Shown here piece after piece: positions 1 to 7,503 of a stretch of 31,821 nucleotides of DNA. A program made the position numbers and the translations under genes. The stretch comes from Maritimibacter sp. (lineage in GTDB: Bacteria; Pseudomonadota; Alphaproteobacteria; Rhodobacterales; Rhodobacteraceae): contig DOUP01000009.1 in assembly GCA_003520545.1 (NCBI GenBank), positions 1 through 31,821 of the forward strand, in the 5' to 3' direction. The first letter of the stretch is position 1. Each line of letters begins with the position of its first letter. The notes beneath the pieces are model-generated. The model did not search any database, was not told the origin of the DNA, and worked only from the letters and a program-made list of their open reading frames with translations.

Positions 1-824
1 CGCGATCAGATACTGTGACGGAAATCCCGGATTGCCACCTCCTGACCCCTGCCCTCATCGCCGGAATGGAGCCGGCGCGGGAACTGGTCATTATTGGCGG
101 TTCTCGCAAAGGGGAACTCAGGATCACGATGACCGAAGCGAAGGCCGGGTTGGACATCGCCGTGACGGATGGCAAGCCGCTCGACCTTGCGCTGGAGACA
201 GATCTCGCGGCCATCGCGGGGCGTCACCCGATCGCTCGGCTCGCGTGGAACGGTGAAGTCATCGCAATGGCCGCGCCACCCGTGCAAATGTTCGGCACCG
301 CACCTGTCGTGCCGCCACCCGGCGCATTCCTCCAGGCCACCCGCGAAGGCGAAGCCGCCCTCCTCGCCGCCGTGCGCGAAGCGGTTGGAGATGCAAAGAC
401 GGTGATCGACCTGTTTTCTGGGTCCGGCACCTTTGCCCTTCCTCTTGCAGCCAATGCAGCCGTGCATGCGGTCGAAGGCGACGCGGCGATGCTCTCGGCT
501 CTGGACGAAGGGTGGCGCCATTCCCAGGGCCTGCAAAAGGTCACGACCGAAGCACGCGATCTTTTTCGTCGCCCCCTTCTCCCCGATGAACTCAACGCGG
601 ACGCGGTTGTCATCGACCCGCCGCGCGCCGGGGCCGAAGCGCAGGTCGACGAACTCGCCACAAGCGACGTTCCGCGCATTGCGGCGGTATCTTGCAACCC
701 CGTGACTTTTGCGCGCGATGCAGAAGTATTAACCAAAGCGGGCTATAGGCTGGAGTGGCTTGTCGTCGTCGATCAGTTTCGATGGTCGCCACATGTCGAG
801 CTTGCCGGATGCTTCACGCGCTAA
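1..824 (+). CDS. TrmA/RlmD-family class I SAM-dependent RNA methyltransferase (5'-partial)
   Basis: The reading frame is open from base 3 with no stop, so the gene begins outside the window; a GTG at 15 is probably internal. Enzymes of this family (COG2265) place a methyl group on C5 of a uridine in rRNA or tRNA. What is visible is the C-terminal Rossmann part: the SAM-binding motif FSGSGTFALPLA (around bases 412-450), the DPPRAGAE motif (around 615-640), and SCNP (around 690-702), which carries the family's catalytic cysteine. About 270 residues are present against a usual 400 or so, so the TRAM/iron-sulfur N-terminus lies upstream. The early DCHLLTPAL stretch matches the post-FeS segment of the family. 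I cannot tell RlmC, RlmD and TrmA apart from this fragment. Confidence 0.88.
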   Translation, partial: RSDTVTEIPDCHLLTPALIAGMEPARELVIIGGSRKGELRITMTEAKAGLDIAVTDGKPLDLALETDLAAIAGRHPIARLAWNGEVIAMAAPPVQMFGTAPVVPPPGAFLQATREGEAALLAAVREAVGDAKTVIDLFSGSGTFALPLAANAAVHAVEGDAAMLSALDEGWRHSQGLQKVTTEARDLFRRPLLPDELNADAVVIDPPRAGAEAQVDELATSDVPRIAAVSCNPVTFARDAEVLTKAGYRLEWLVVVDQFRWSPHVELAGCFTR

Positions 825-886
825 GGCGCTTTTCGGGTTGTGGATAATCGGGTATGTTTTGCCCAAAAGATGTTTAGGGACAGAGC

Positions 887-1585
887 ATGAATCGCGCAGT
901 CTTGTTGGTTATTTCGCTTGCTGTGGCTCTGGGCCTGACCGCCTGCTCCAAGTTCAAGACCTACAACGGTCCTGAAGTGACCGAGATTTTCGTCTTCAAG
1001 CAAACGCGCAAGATGTACCTGATGCATCACGATACAGCCCTCGCCGAATTCGATTTCGATCTTGGTTTTGCGCCAAATGGTCACAAGGAGCAGCGTGGAG
1101 ACGGCCGAACGCCCGAAGGCACCTATTACATCGACCGGCGCAACCCGAACTCCGCTTATCATCTTTCAGTTGGCATCAATTATCCGAACGAAGAGGATCG
1201 GAGTCGAGCGAAGGAAGCCGGCGTTAATCCTGGTGGCGACATCTTCATCCATGGCGGTCCGACGGAAGCAAAAGATCGCGGTCGGAAAGACTGGACTGCC
1301 GGTTGCATCGCCGTGACGAACAAGGAGATAGAAGACATCTACGCGATGGTTCGGGAAGGCACGCCGATTCACATCGTTCCGGCGAATACCAAAGTGCCGC
1401 CCGACGGCGCGGTGATGTTGACCGAGGGTGTCGAACTCGCCGCCGTCGATGAATCGACCGACATGCTGACGTTGGAGGAGCTTGCGGCTGTGGACGCAGC
1501 AATCGCCGCAAATCCGGGCGACAGTCAGATCGTGACCATCGGGGAAGAAGTCGAATTGGTCGGAGAAGGCGATCCGGTGGAGTGA
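887..1585 (+). CDS. L,D-transpeptidase (YkuD) lipoprotein
   Basis: This is a 232-residue YkuD-type L,D-transpeptidase, an enzyme that makes 3-3 peptidoglycan crosslinks or attaches proteins to peptidoglycan in the periplasm. Residues 1-20 form a lipoprotein signal ending in the lipobox LTAC, with Cys20 as the lipidation site. The catalytic domain spans about 30-166. The conserved histidine is in IFIHGGPT (His122) and the nucleophile is in DWTAGCIAVTN (Cys140). The stretch from about 170 to 232 is an acidic, probably disordered tail beyond the catalytic domain. The gene is alone on its strand and is followed by a strong terminator it shares with the convergent CAP lipoprotein. The chemistry is clear; the physiological substrate is not. 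Confidence 0.88.
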   Translation: MNRAVLLVISLAVALGLTACSKFKTYNGPEVTEIFVFKQTRKMYLMHHDTALAEFDFDLGFAPNGHKEQRGDGRTPEGTYYIDRRNPNSAYHLSVGINYPNEEDRSRAKEAGVNPGGDIFIHGGPTEAKDRGRKDWTAGCIAVTNKEIEDIYAMVREGTPIHIVPANTKVPPDGAVMLTEGVELAAVDESTDMLTLEELAAVDAAIAANPGDSQIVTIGEEVELVGEGDPVE

Positions 1586-1604
1586 GCCTCGTCATACCAG
1601 TAAT

Positions 1605-1629
1605 AAAGGGGCGCTTGGCGCCCCTTTTT
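1605..1629. terminator. Bidirectional Rho-independent terminator
   Basis: The stem AAAGGGGCGC / GCGCCCCTTT with loop TTG is followed by a T run, and the plus-strand A run on the other side serves the minus strand. It sits between the convergent L,D-transpeptidase and CAP lipoprotein genes. Confidence 0.88.
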
Positions 1630-1651
1630 CATGCCAGATTGTTTGGCGTCA

Positions 1652-2167
1652 TCAACCGCCGATCAGCATCGTCCACCAGATCTTGCCATTCTCTTCCTGA
1701 TACCAGGCGAACCCCATGTTCGTCGCGCGACGATCAAGGATGATTGCGCGTGTGTCCGGCTTTTCCATCCAGGCCGACAAGGTCTCAAGCTCGGTTTCGA
1801 AGGTTTCAGAGATCGTTTCCCCGATCACGAGGCCGGAATACCCGGCGCGCTGGGCCCGTTCGATCGGCGACGACCCGTCTGACCCGAAGTGCCAGGGCCG
1901 GTTCTGCACAGCCATATCACGCGCGTGGGTTGCGGCGGCAGCATTGAGTTGCGCGTTGAGCTGAAGCTGCGAAACGCCGGCGGCCGCGCGAAGCTCGTTC
2001 AACGAGTCGAGCATCCGGTAGGTGATCTTGCCTTCGTTGAAAGAATTGATCTGGTAGACCGTTGGCATAGGTTTGCCGTCCGCGCCCATTCGCATACCGG
2101 CTGACGACCCGCAGGCCGCCAAGCTGAGCATGAGTGCAGAAGCGATAAAAGCGCGACCAATCTTCAT
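1652..2167 (-). CDS. CAP/SCP-domain lipoprotein
   Basis: The protein is 171 residues long. I chose the ATG at 2167 because it opens a lipoprotein signal (MKIGRAFIAS...LAAC, Cys19) and has a GGACGGA ribosome-site-like run just upstream; the frame stays open further upstream, but that extension has no signal. After a short linker comes a CAP domain (PF00188-like, about residues 45-171) with the LNELRAAAG start, HFGSDGSSPIERAQRAGY, and GETISE, where the family's conserved histidine and glutamate lie. Bacterial CAP proteins of this size are secreted and mostly uncharacterised. It lies between two L,D-transpeptidases, which suggests an envelope role; that is inference. Confidence 0.85.
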   Translation of the reverse strand: MKIGRAFIASALMLSLAACGSSAGMRMGADGKPMPTVYQINSFNEGKITYRMLDSLNELRAAAGVSQLQLNAQLNAAAATHARDMAVQNRPWHFGSDGSSPIERAQRAGYSGLVIGETISETFETELETLSAWMEKPDTRAIILDRRATNMGFAWYQEENGKIWWTMLIGG

Positions 2168-2274
2168 TTTGTCCGTCCAACATGGGAAATCTATCAACGC
2201 GCCTTCCCTAGCCTGTCTCCAAGAGACAATCAATTTGGGATGCGCAAGATTCGGCCCGCTCTCGGCGGTTTGAA

Positions 2275-2303
2275 TTGCGGCAGGCGAGTCTCCGCCATAT
2301 ACA
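2275..2303 (+). promoter_or_regulatory. Possible sigma-70 promoter for the Tat-exported L,D-transpeptidase
   Basis: TTGCGG (2275-2280), a 17-bp spacer, then TATACA (2298-2303), about 38 bp before the ATG at 2341. The spacing is right but both hexamers are imperfect, so this is a weak call. Confidence 0.25.
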
Positions 2304-2340
2304 ACCTTGTGAATTTCATGCAGTCGAGGATTTCGAAGCA

Positions 2341-2946
2341 ATGTCGTCCCCCCGTGACTCCCGTCTGAACCGTCGTAACTTCCTTGCGACTGGTGCGGCC
2401 GCAGCTGGCGGCTTTGCCGCCGCGCCCGCGCTCGCTCAGACTGAAAACTCTACCGAAATCGAACGCGACCTGTCCGAAGTCGTGCGCCGGAATATCTCGT
2501 CCTTCCGGTCGCTCGAGTGGCAGCCGTACTTCTCCGATACGAAGAACGGCGCCATCCTGGTCGATATCACTTCGCGCGCCCTGCACTACTGGAGCGAAGA
2601 TCAGTCGATCTACAAGCTCTACCCGACGTCCGTGCCGCTGACCGAGGACCTGACGCGCAAAGGCCGCACGTCGGTGGTGCAAAAAGTCGAAGGCCCCTCC
2701 TGGCGCCCGACACCAGCGATGCGCAAAAGAAACCCGGAGTGGCCAGAGTTCATCGGACCCGGTCCGGACAACCCGCTTGGCACCCACGCGCTCTATCTTG
2801 GCTGGACTTATTACCGAATCCACGGCACTCACGACACACGGAAGATCGGGCGGCGTTCTTCGAACGGATGTATCGGTCTCTACAACGAGCATATTGCAGA
2901 GCTTTTCGCCCTTGCAAAAGTGGGCACGCAGGTGTTGCTTATCTGA
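2341..2946 (+). CDS. Tat-exported L,D-transpeptidase
   Basis: A 201-residue protein starting at the ATG at 2341, which has a GAGGA ribosome site about 10 bp upstream and opens directly into a twin-arginine signal (RLNRRNFLATG, arginines 11 and 12; likely cleavage after ALA near residue 32). The mature part is a YkuD domain. Its conserved histidine lies in RIHGTHD and its nucleophile in RRSSNGCIGLYN (Cys177), the canonical SxGCIR/G-L-N layout. It should crosslink or modify peptidoglycan in the periplasm. Together with the lipoprotein at 887-1585 this gives two L,D-transpeptidases in 2 kb with different export routes. The Tat route for a YkuD enzyme is common in Rhodobacterales. Confidence 0.9.
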   Translation: MSSPRDSRLNRRNFLATGAAAAGGFAAAPALAQTENSTEIERDLSEVVRRNISSFRSLEWQPYFSDTKNGAILVDITSRALHYWSEDQSIYKLYPTSVPLTEDLTRKGRTSVVQKVEGPSWRPTPAMRKRNPEWPEFIGPGPDNPLGTHALYLGWTYYRIHGTHDTRKIGRRSSNGCIGLYNEHIAELFALAKVGTQVLLI

Positions 2947-2947
2947 C

Positions 2948-2963
2948 ACCACGAGGGTGGTTT
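2948..2963 (+). terminator. Weak hairpin after the L,D-transpeptidase
   Basis: ACCAC-GAGG-GTGGT followed by only two further Ts, starting right after the stop codon. It is short with a poor T tract, so it may be only a partial terminator. Confidence 0.3.
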
Positions 2964-3034
2964 CGGCTCAAATCAGTTGCATTTTTCCGGTGTTCCTGTT
3001 TTCTGCCAAACTACGAGGTACAGAAATACCCTTG

Positions 3035-3057
3035 TTCCGCCGTGTCACGCGGCGGAA
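3035..3057 (+). promoter_or_regulatory. 5'-leader hairpin upstream of the first small gene
   Basis: A perfect 8-bp stem TTCCGCCG / CGGCGGAA with a 7-base loop ends 9 bases before the ribosome site GGAG (3066-3069). The second copy also has a small hairpin (CCCGGG-cacga-CTCGGG, around 3404-3420) just before its ribosome site. Such leader stems often stabilise mRNA or tune translation; the function here is inferred only from position. Confidence 0.4.
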
Positions 3058-3075
3058 GGACAATTGGAGATTGAA

Positions 3076-3282
3076 ATGAAAAAAGTCATGCTGGTTGCTG
3101 CCGTTGCAGCTCTCGCCGCTACCGCCGCTCAGGCTGGTGCTCTCGTCGACCCGATCGTCGAGCCGGAAATCATCGTTGAGCAGTCGTCGTCCTCTTCGTC
3201 GGCTGGCATCATTGTTCCGCTGATCTTCCTCGCCCTCGTCGGCGTGGGTGTGTTCTGCGCGATCAACACCACGATCTGCTAA
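3076..3282 (+). CDS. Small secreted/membrane protein, copy 1
   Basis: A 68-residue protein starting at the ATG at 3076, with GGAGA 6 bases upstream. Residues 1-20 look like a Sec signal (MKKVMLVAAVAALAATAAQA) with a likely cut before GALVDPIVEPE. The middle is acidic, then comes a run of six serines (39-44), then one hydrophobic segment (about 47-63, IIVPLIFLALVGVGVFC) and a short NTTIC tail. It should therefore be anchored in the inner membrane with a short periplasmic N-terminal arm. I know small proteins of this general plan from Rhodobacteraceae (some carry a dubious ferrochelatase label), but no function. It is nearly identical to the next gene. The codon use and strong terminators suggest high expression. 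Confidence 0.82.
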   Translation: MKKVMLVAAVAALAATAAQAGALVDPIVEPEIIVEQSSSSSSAGIIVPLIFLALVGVGVFCAINTTIC

Positions 3283-3289
3283 GGTTCTT

Positions 3290-3311
3290 TTCGGACACAG
3301 TCCGAATTTTT
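3290..3311 (+). terminator. First of two tandem terminators after copy 1
   Basis: A perfect 7-bp stem TTCGGAC / GTCCGAA with loop ACA, followed by TTTTT. It begins 7 bases after the stop of the first small gene. Confidence 0.8.
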
Positions 3312-3315
3312 CCGG

Positions 3316-3349
3316 AGACCTCGGCCCATGGCCGGGGTCTTTTCTTTTG
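3316..3349 (+). terminator. Second tandem terminator after copy 1
   Basis: An 11-bp stem AGACCTCGGCC / GGCCGGGGTCT (one G-U pair) with loop CAT, then TTTTCTTTT. With the preceding hairpin it strongly isolates copy 1 from copy 2, so each copy should have its own promoter. Confidence 0.85.
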
Positions 3350-3439
3350 CAATTCGCCGCGCTTCCTGATTTCCTAAGGCTATCCAAGTGAAACCAACTT
3401 ATCCCGGGCACGACTCGGGGGGACAATGGAGAACCTGAT

Positions 3440-3646
3440 ATGAAAAAAGTCATGATCGTTGCTGCCGTTGCAGCTCTCGCCGCTACCGCCGCTCAGGCTG
3501 GTGCTCTCGTCGACCCGATCGTCGAGCCGGAAATCATCGTTGAGCAGTCGTCGTCGTCCTCGTCGGCCGGCATCATCGTTCCGCTGATCTTCCTCGCGCT
3601 CGTCGGCGTGGGCGTGTTCTGCGCGATCAACACCACGATCTGCTAA
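3440..3646 (+). CDS. Small secreted/membrane protein, copy 2
   Basis: A 68-residue near-duplicate of the gene at 3076-3282. By direct comparison the two coding sequences differ at 8 of 207 positions, and the proteins differ only at residue 6 (Leu in copy 1, Ile here). The six-serine run is kept but its codons differ. The ribosome-site context is also partly shared (GGACAATGGAGA here, GGACAATTGGAGA in copy 1), so the duplication included the translation start region. Signal peptide, acidic arm, serine run and single hydrophobic segment are as in copy 1. Function unknown. Confidence 0.83.
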   Translation: MKKVMIVAAVAALAATAAQAGALVDPIVEPEIIVEQSSSSSSAGIIVPLIFLALVGVGVFCAINTTIC

Positions 3647-3672
3647 GTCATCGCAGCGAAAGCTGCTTTGTG

Positions 3673-3703
3673 AAACCCCGGCCATTGGCCGGGGTTTTTT
3701 CTT
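3673..3703 (+). terminator. Terminator after copy 2
   Basis: A perfect 11-bp stem AAACCCCGGCC / GGCCGGGGTTT with loop ATT, followed by TTTCTTT. The core CGGCC / GGCCGGGGT matches the copy 1 terminator, so this element was probably part of the duplicated unit. Confidence 0.88.
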
Positions 3704-3731
3704 TCATGGTTCTCTGAATCGAACACCAAGC

Positions 3732-3762
3732 AAAAACGCCCGAGCGAAGGCTCGGGCGTTTC
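3732..3762 (-). terminator. Terminator of the trxA-end operon
   Basis: An 11-bp stem AACGCCCGAGC / GCTCGGGCGTT with loop GAAG. Read on the minus strand it is followed by TTTTTG, so it ends transcription after trxA. Confidence 0.85.
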
Positions 3763-3783
3763 CAATTCCGCTTTTCGGCAAGC

Positions 3784-4104
3784 TTAGATGGATTCGTCGA
3801 TCCAGCTTTGCAGCGCCGATTTCGGTGCCGCGCCGGTCTTGTTCGACACGACCTGACCGTCCTTGAACATGAACAGCGCCGGAATGCCGCGAACGCCCAT
3901 CTGGGCTGGCGAATTCGGGTTCTCATCCACGTTTACTTTGGCGATCTTGACCTTGTCACCGTATTCGGTGGCAAGCTCTTCCAGAGCCGGCCCGATCATC
4001 TTGCAGGGGCCGCACCATTCGGCCCAGAAGTCCACCACAACGGGGACGTCGGATTTCAGCACTTCCGCTTCGAAAGTGTCGTCGGTGACTGCGACGGTCG
4101 ACAT
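3784..4104 (-). CDS. trxA: Thioredoxin
   Basis: A 106-residue cytoplasmic thioredoxin, the general dithiol reductant for ribonucleotide reductase, methionine sulfoxide reductase and other enzymes. The redox motif WCGPC is at 30-34, preceded by the usual VVVDFWAE strand, and the cis-proline loop GIPAL is at about 73-77. The length matches the family. The start ATG at 4104 has AGGAG upstream (complement of ctcct near 4112). It is the last gene of the minus-strand series, 33 bp after addA, and is followed by a good terminator. Being next to addA is the usual Rhodobacterales arrangement. Confidence 0.97.
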   Translation of the reverse strand: MSTVAVTDDTFEAEVLKSDVPVVVDFWAEWCGPCKMIGPALEELATEYGDKVKIAKVNVDENPNSPAQMGVRGIPALFMFKDGQVVSNKTGAAPKSALQSWIDESI

Positions 4105-4137
4105 TAGGATCTCCTTGTCTGATAGCTTGGCAAGAAC

Positions 4138-7100
4138 CTAGGTAGCCGCTGGTTCCGCGTCAAGGCGACCAAATGCGCGCAGGGCTATGTCTTTGGGCAA
4201 CTCCATGAGTTGCGCTTGCCGCGTCCAGAGTACAGCCGAGACGATTTCCCGGTCCGGATAGATCGCCGACAGCGCCGTTTCATAGGCCCCGAGTTGCCGC
4301 AAGATGCCCTCCGGAATGTCCTCCACGCGATCTGGAACCGTCAAATTGGATTTAAAATCAACCGCTAAGACTCGTTCTGGCGTGATGACCAGCCGGTCAA
4401 TGACGCCGTGAATGCGCCTGCGCCCCGCGATATCCACGGGTGCGGAAACTGCTACTTCCGCAAGAGCGTTGCCATCGAACAGATAACCGAGGTGTTCAGC
4501 AGTGAGCACGGCCTGTGCTTCCGCTAAAAGATCAGACAACTCGTCCGGCGGCGCGGCATCTTCGCCAAACGCGAGAAGAGCGCCAGCGTGATGTGGCCAA
4601 TCTTGGTGTGGATAGCTTGGCAAAAACTCCAGGAGACGGTGGATTTGCCGGCCGCGCCGTTTTGCGATGTCGCTGTCTTGCCCGGCCTCCGCTCCCGAAA
4701 CGACCTTGCCACCGCCCAGGTCCGATGGCACCAGCGGCTTTGGCGCACGTGACAGGTGCGGCGCCGGGAGTTCCGCCCAATCTGGCAGGTCTCGGGCGAC
4801 AAGCTGCGGGGCGGCCACCTCATGGCGCGATGGTTCAGGCCAGTCCTGTTCCTGATACCGTCGCGCGTGTCCCAGGGGCGTCTCGAACGTCTTTGTAGGG
4901 AGATTGTCCAACCCGGCCGCGACAATCTGGTGCCAGGAATCTGCGGCCTCTTTCGCCACCTCCCCCGCTCCCGCAACGGTTAGCCAGCTTTCGGCACGAG
5001 TCATCGCGACATACAACAGCCGCATCCGTTCTTCGCGTTCGCGGTCTTTCAGTGCGTCGACCATGCCGCTCAGAACCTCCGGCATATCTTCGGATCTAGG
5101 TTTCCACACCGTGTTTCCGTTGAGCGAAACAAGATCCCCCCGCCCTCTCAGGTCGCGTTTGCCGGTGTCGGGCAGGATCACGACCGGTGCTTCCAGACCC
5201 TTTGACCCGTGAACGGTCATCACCCGTACCTCGGTGGGGTTCGTATCCATCTGCCGCTTGATCTCGACATCCTCGGCGGCCAGCCATGTAAGGAAACCAG
5301 TGAGTGAGGGCACATCCATGCGCTCGTAGGCGAGCGCCTGCGAAAGAAGCGCGTCGATTCCATCCTCCGCTTCTGTGCCCAACCGGCCCGTGAGTCGCCG
5401 ACGCCCGTCATGCCGGGTCAAGATGCGGTCAATCAGATCGTAGGGGCGCAGGAAATCGGCCTGCGCGCGTAGATCCGAAAGCACCTCGAGCGTGTTCGGC
5501 GCGTCCGCGTGGCTCAACGCGTTCCAAAGGTAGGCATTTTTGTCGCGCCCGTGCGCCAGGTGAAACAGCTCGTTCTCGGTCCACCCAAACAACGGCGATC
5601 TAAGCGCAGCGGCGAGCGACAGGTCGTCTTCCGGCGTCGCCAGGAACGACAGAAGCGCGGTGAGGTCTTTGACCGCCAACTCACCGGCAATTTTCAACCG
5701 ATCCGCACCCGCTACAGGGATCCCGTGCGATTTGCATTCTCGGATCAGGTGGTGAAACAGCGGGGACCGTCTTTGGACCAGAACAATGATGTCCCCGGGG
5801 GTGACCGGTTTGAACACATGTGTCTTGGTGTCCTTGTCGAACTTCGGAACGCGTTCAAATTCAATCATCCGCGCAATTTCTTCACGGATCGATTGTGCGA
5901 GAAGCACATCGTGGTTCGTTGGAGCCGGCAGATCGACAGGATCGTTCCAAGGCTTCGGTTTCGGCTCTTCTTCTTTCTCCAGGAACGGCCATAGATCGAC
6001 GCGGCCGGGCATCGCGGCATGAAATGCCGCATGATCGGGCGTCTCGCCCAATCCGGCCACATCCTTCAGCGCGACATCCACCGTGTCGAGGATCGCTGGC
6101 GACGACCGGAATGAGTGGCGCAGCGGCAGGTCTTGGAGTGGGTTCAGAACCGCTTCCAGCTTGTCGCCAAACCAGGCCCGCATATTCTGAAACTCGGCCG
6201 GGTCGGCGCCCTGGAACGAATAGATTGATTGCTTCGGGTCACCCACGACGAAGATGGACCACTCCTTGTCGCCATGTGCCCCTTCGCCCGACATGAACTC
6301 CCGCGCGATGCTCCGGATCACCCGCCATTGCTCCGGGCTTGTGTCTTGGCTCTCATCGACGAGGATATGGTCGATCCCGCCATCGAGCCGGTAGAGCACC
6401 CACTGTGCCAGATCGGAATCGTTCAGAAGAAGCGAGGTTCGATGGATCAGGTCATCGAAGTCAAGCCACCCACGCGCGGCTTTGGCCGCCTCGAAACGGT
6501 GGACGAACTGATGCGCGAACTGGTGGAGGGCAAGGGTCCGTTGTGCCACATCGAGCTTTAATAGTGTCTGTTTTGTATCGAAAACCCGGTTCCCAAGATG
6601 CATCAACCCTTCTGCGAGCGCCCCCAAGTCAGACGCGGCTTTGCCGGTCGGGTGGTTGGCTCTGATCGTGTTTCCCTTGGTCAGAAACGCGTTGATTATC
6701 TGGTCCAGATCGGTCCGACCCGGCGCGTCAAGATCGAGAGAGGCCAACCGATCAGCCCAGTCAATCATCGTCTTGCTGTGCTGGCGCAGGATCGGGACCA
6801 CCTGCGGGATGAGAGCTTTCACATCCGGCGTGAAAAGGTCCTGGATCAATGTGTGAACGGTGACATCCGTATCAAGCTCCAACCAATCCCAGACATCGTT
6901 GCGAGAAACGGCCATTTGGAAGTCATGGCGCCGACCAATAATGCTTTGAAGAAAGCTATCAATGTCAGCCCCGGTGAAATACCGCACCAAGTCCTCGACC
7001 AGTGGACGGTCGGAATCTTCGGCCATCTGTTCCAGCACTTCATCGCGCAGCAAATGCCCGGAACGGTCGTCCATCTCCTGGAAATCATGTGCGACCCCGG

Positions 7101-7503
7101 CTTCCATGGGAAAACGGCGTAGGATGGAAGCACAGAACGCGTGGATGGTTTGTATTTTCAATCCGCCGGGCGTCTCGATCGCCCGCGCGAAAAGCTGGCG
7201 CGCCCGCAGGAGGTTCAACTCCCCGCCGACGCCAAGGTCCCGCAACGCGCCGATCAGGGTTTCGTCATCCAGCATCGCCCATTCACCCAGACGCTGAAAC
7301 AACCGGTTCTGCATCTCGCTCGCGGCCGCCTTCGTATAGGTAAGACACAAAATGTTTTGTGGCTCCACGTTGGACAGTAAGAGCCGGGCGACCCTGTCCG
7401 TCAGAACCCGTGTTTTCCCGGACCCCGCGTTCGCTGAAAGCCAGGTGTTGCGCGTCGGGCTTGCCGCTTTGATTTGCTGGGCTGTCGCGTCATCCCGGAT
7501 CAT
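4138..7503 (-). CDS. addA: Double-strand break repair helicase-nuclease AddA
   Basis: A 1121-residue UvrD-type (SF1A) helicase fused to a RecB-like nuclease. With AddB it resects double-strand ends for RecA, the alphaproteobacterial counterpart of RecBCD. Visible motifs in order: Walker A ANAGSGKT (24-31), motif Ia LCLTYTKAA (52-60), the Walker B region LVDESQDTSPEQW, the motif III region VGDPKQSIYSFQGAD, motif V TVHGSKGLEAPVV, and motif VI LLYVAMTRAE. The C-terminal nuclease shows GRQIHRLLEF, Asp1036 in HGVIDRL, and Asp1049/Lys1051 in AVDFKSN, so the catalytic residues look intact. Its ATG overlaps the addB stop (ATGA, 7500-7503), which points to translational coupling. Confidence 0.96.
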   Translation of the reverse strand: MIRDDATAQQIKAASPTRNTWLSANAGSGKTRVLTDRVARLLLSNVEPQNILCLTYTKAAASEMQNRLFQRLGEWAMLDDETLIGALRDLGVGGELNLLRARQLFARAIETPGGLKIQTIHAFCASILRRFPMEAGVAHDFQEMDDRSGHLLRDEVLEQMAEDSDRPLVEDLVRYFTGADIDSFLQSIIGRRHDFQMAVSRNDVWDWLELDTDVTVHTLIQDLFTPDVKALIPQVVPILRQHSKTMIDWADRLASLDLDAPGRTDLDQIINAFLTKGNTIRANHPTGKAASDLGALAEGLMHLGNRVFDTKQTLLKLDVAQRTLALHQFAHQFVHRFEAAKAARGWLDFDDLIHRTSLLLNDSDLAQWVLYRLDGGIDHILVDESQDTSPEQWRVIRSIAREFMSGEGAHGDKEWSIFVVGDPKQSIYSFQGADPAEFQNMRAWFGDKLEAVLNPLQDLPLRHSFRSSPAILDTVDVALKDVAGLGETPDHAAFHAAMPGRVDLWPFLEKEEEPKPKPWNDPVDLPAPTNHDVLLAQSIREEIARMIEFERVPKFDKDTKTHVFKPVTPGDIIVLVQRRSPLFHHLIRECKSHGIPVAGADRLKIAGELAVKDLTALLSFLATPEDDLSLAAALRSPLFGWTENELFHLAHGRDKNAYLWNALSHADAPNTLEVLSDLRAQADFLRPYDLIDRILTRHDGRRRLTGRLGTEAEDGIDALLSQALAYERMDVPSLTGFLTWLAAEDVEIKRQMDTNPTEVRVMTVHGSKGLEAPVVILPDTGKRDLRGRGDLVSLNGNTVWKPRSEDMPEVLSGMVDALKDREREERMRLLYVAMTRAESWLTVAGAGEVAKEAADSWHQIVAAGLDNLPTKTFETPLGHARRYQEQDWPEPSRHEVAAPQLVARDLPDWAELPAPHLSRAPKPLVPSDLGGGKVVSGAEAGQDSDIAKRRGRQIHRLLEFLPSYPHQDWPHHAGALLAFGEDAAPPDELSDLLAEAQAVLTAEHLGYLFDGNALAEVAVSAPVDIAGRRRIHGVIDRLVITPERVLAVDFKSNLTVPDRVEDIPEGILRQLGAYETALSAIYPDREIVSAVLWTRQAQLMELPKDIALRAFGRLDAEPAAT

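Larger units (their letters stand above)
3076..3646 (+). repeat. Tandem gene duplication (two 207-bp direct repeats)
   Basis: Units 3076-3282 and 3440-3646 are about 96% identical by direct count (8 mismatches) and separated by 157 bp of mostly unrelated sequence. Six of the eight changes are synonymous; the other two fall in one codon. This fits a recent duplication or continuing gene conversion. Confidence 0.9.

Noticed and set aside
3076..3646. Insertion sequence or mobile cassette around the duplicated small genes
   Set aside because: No transposase, terminal inverted repeats or target-site duplication is seen; the pair looks like a simple tandem duplication.
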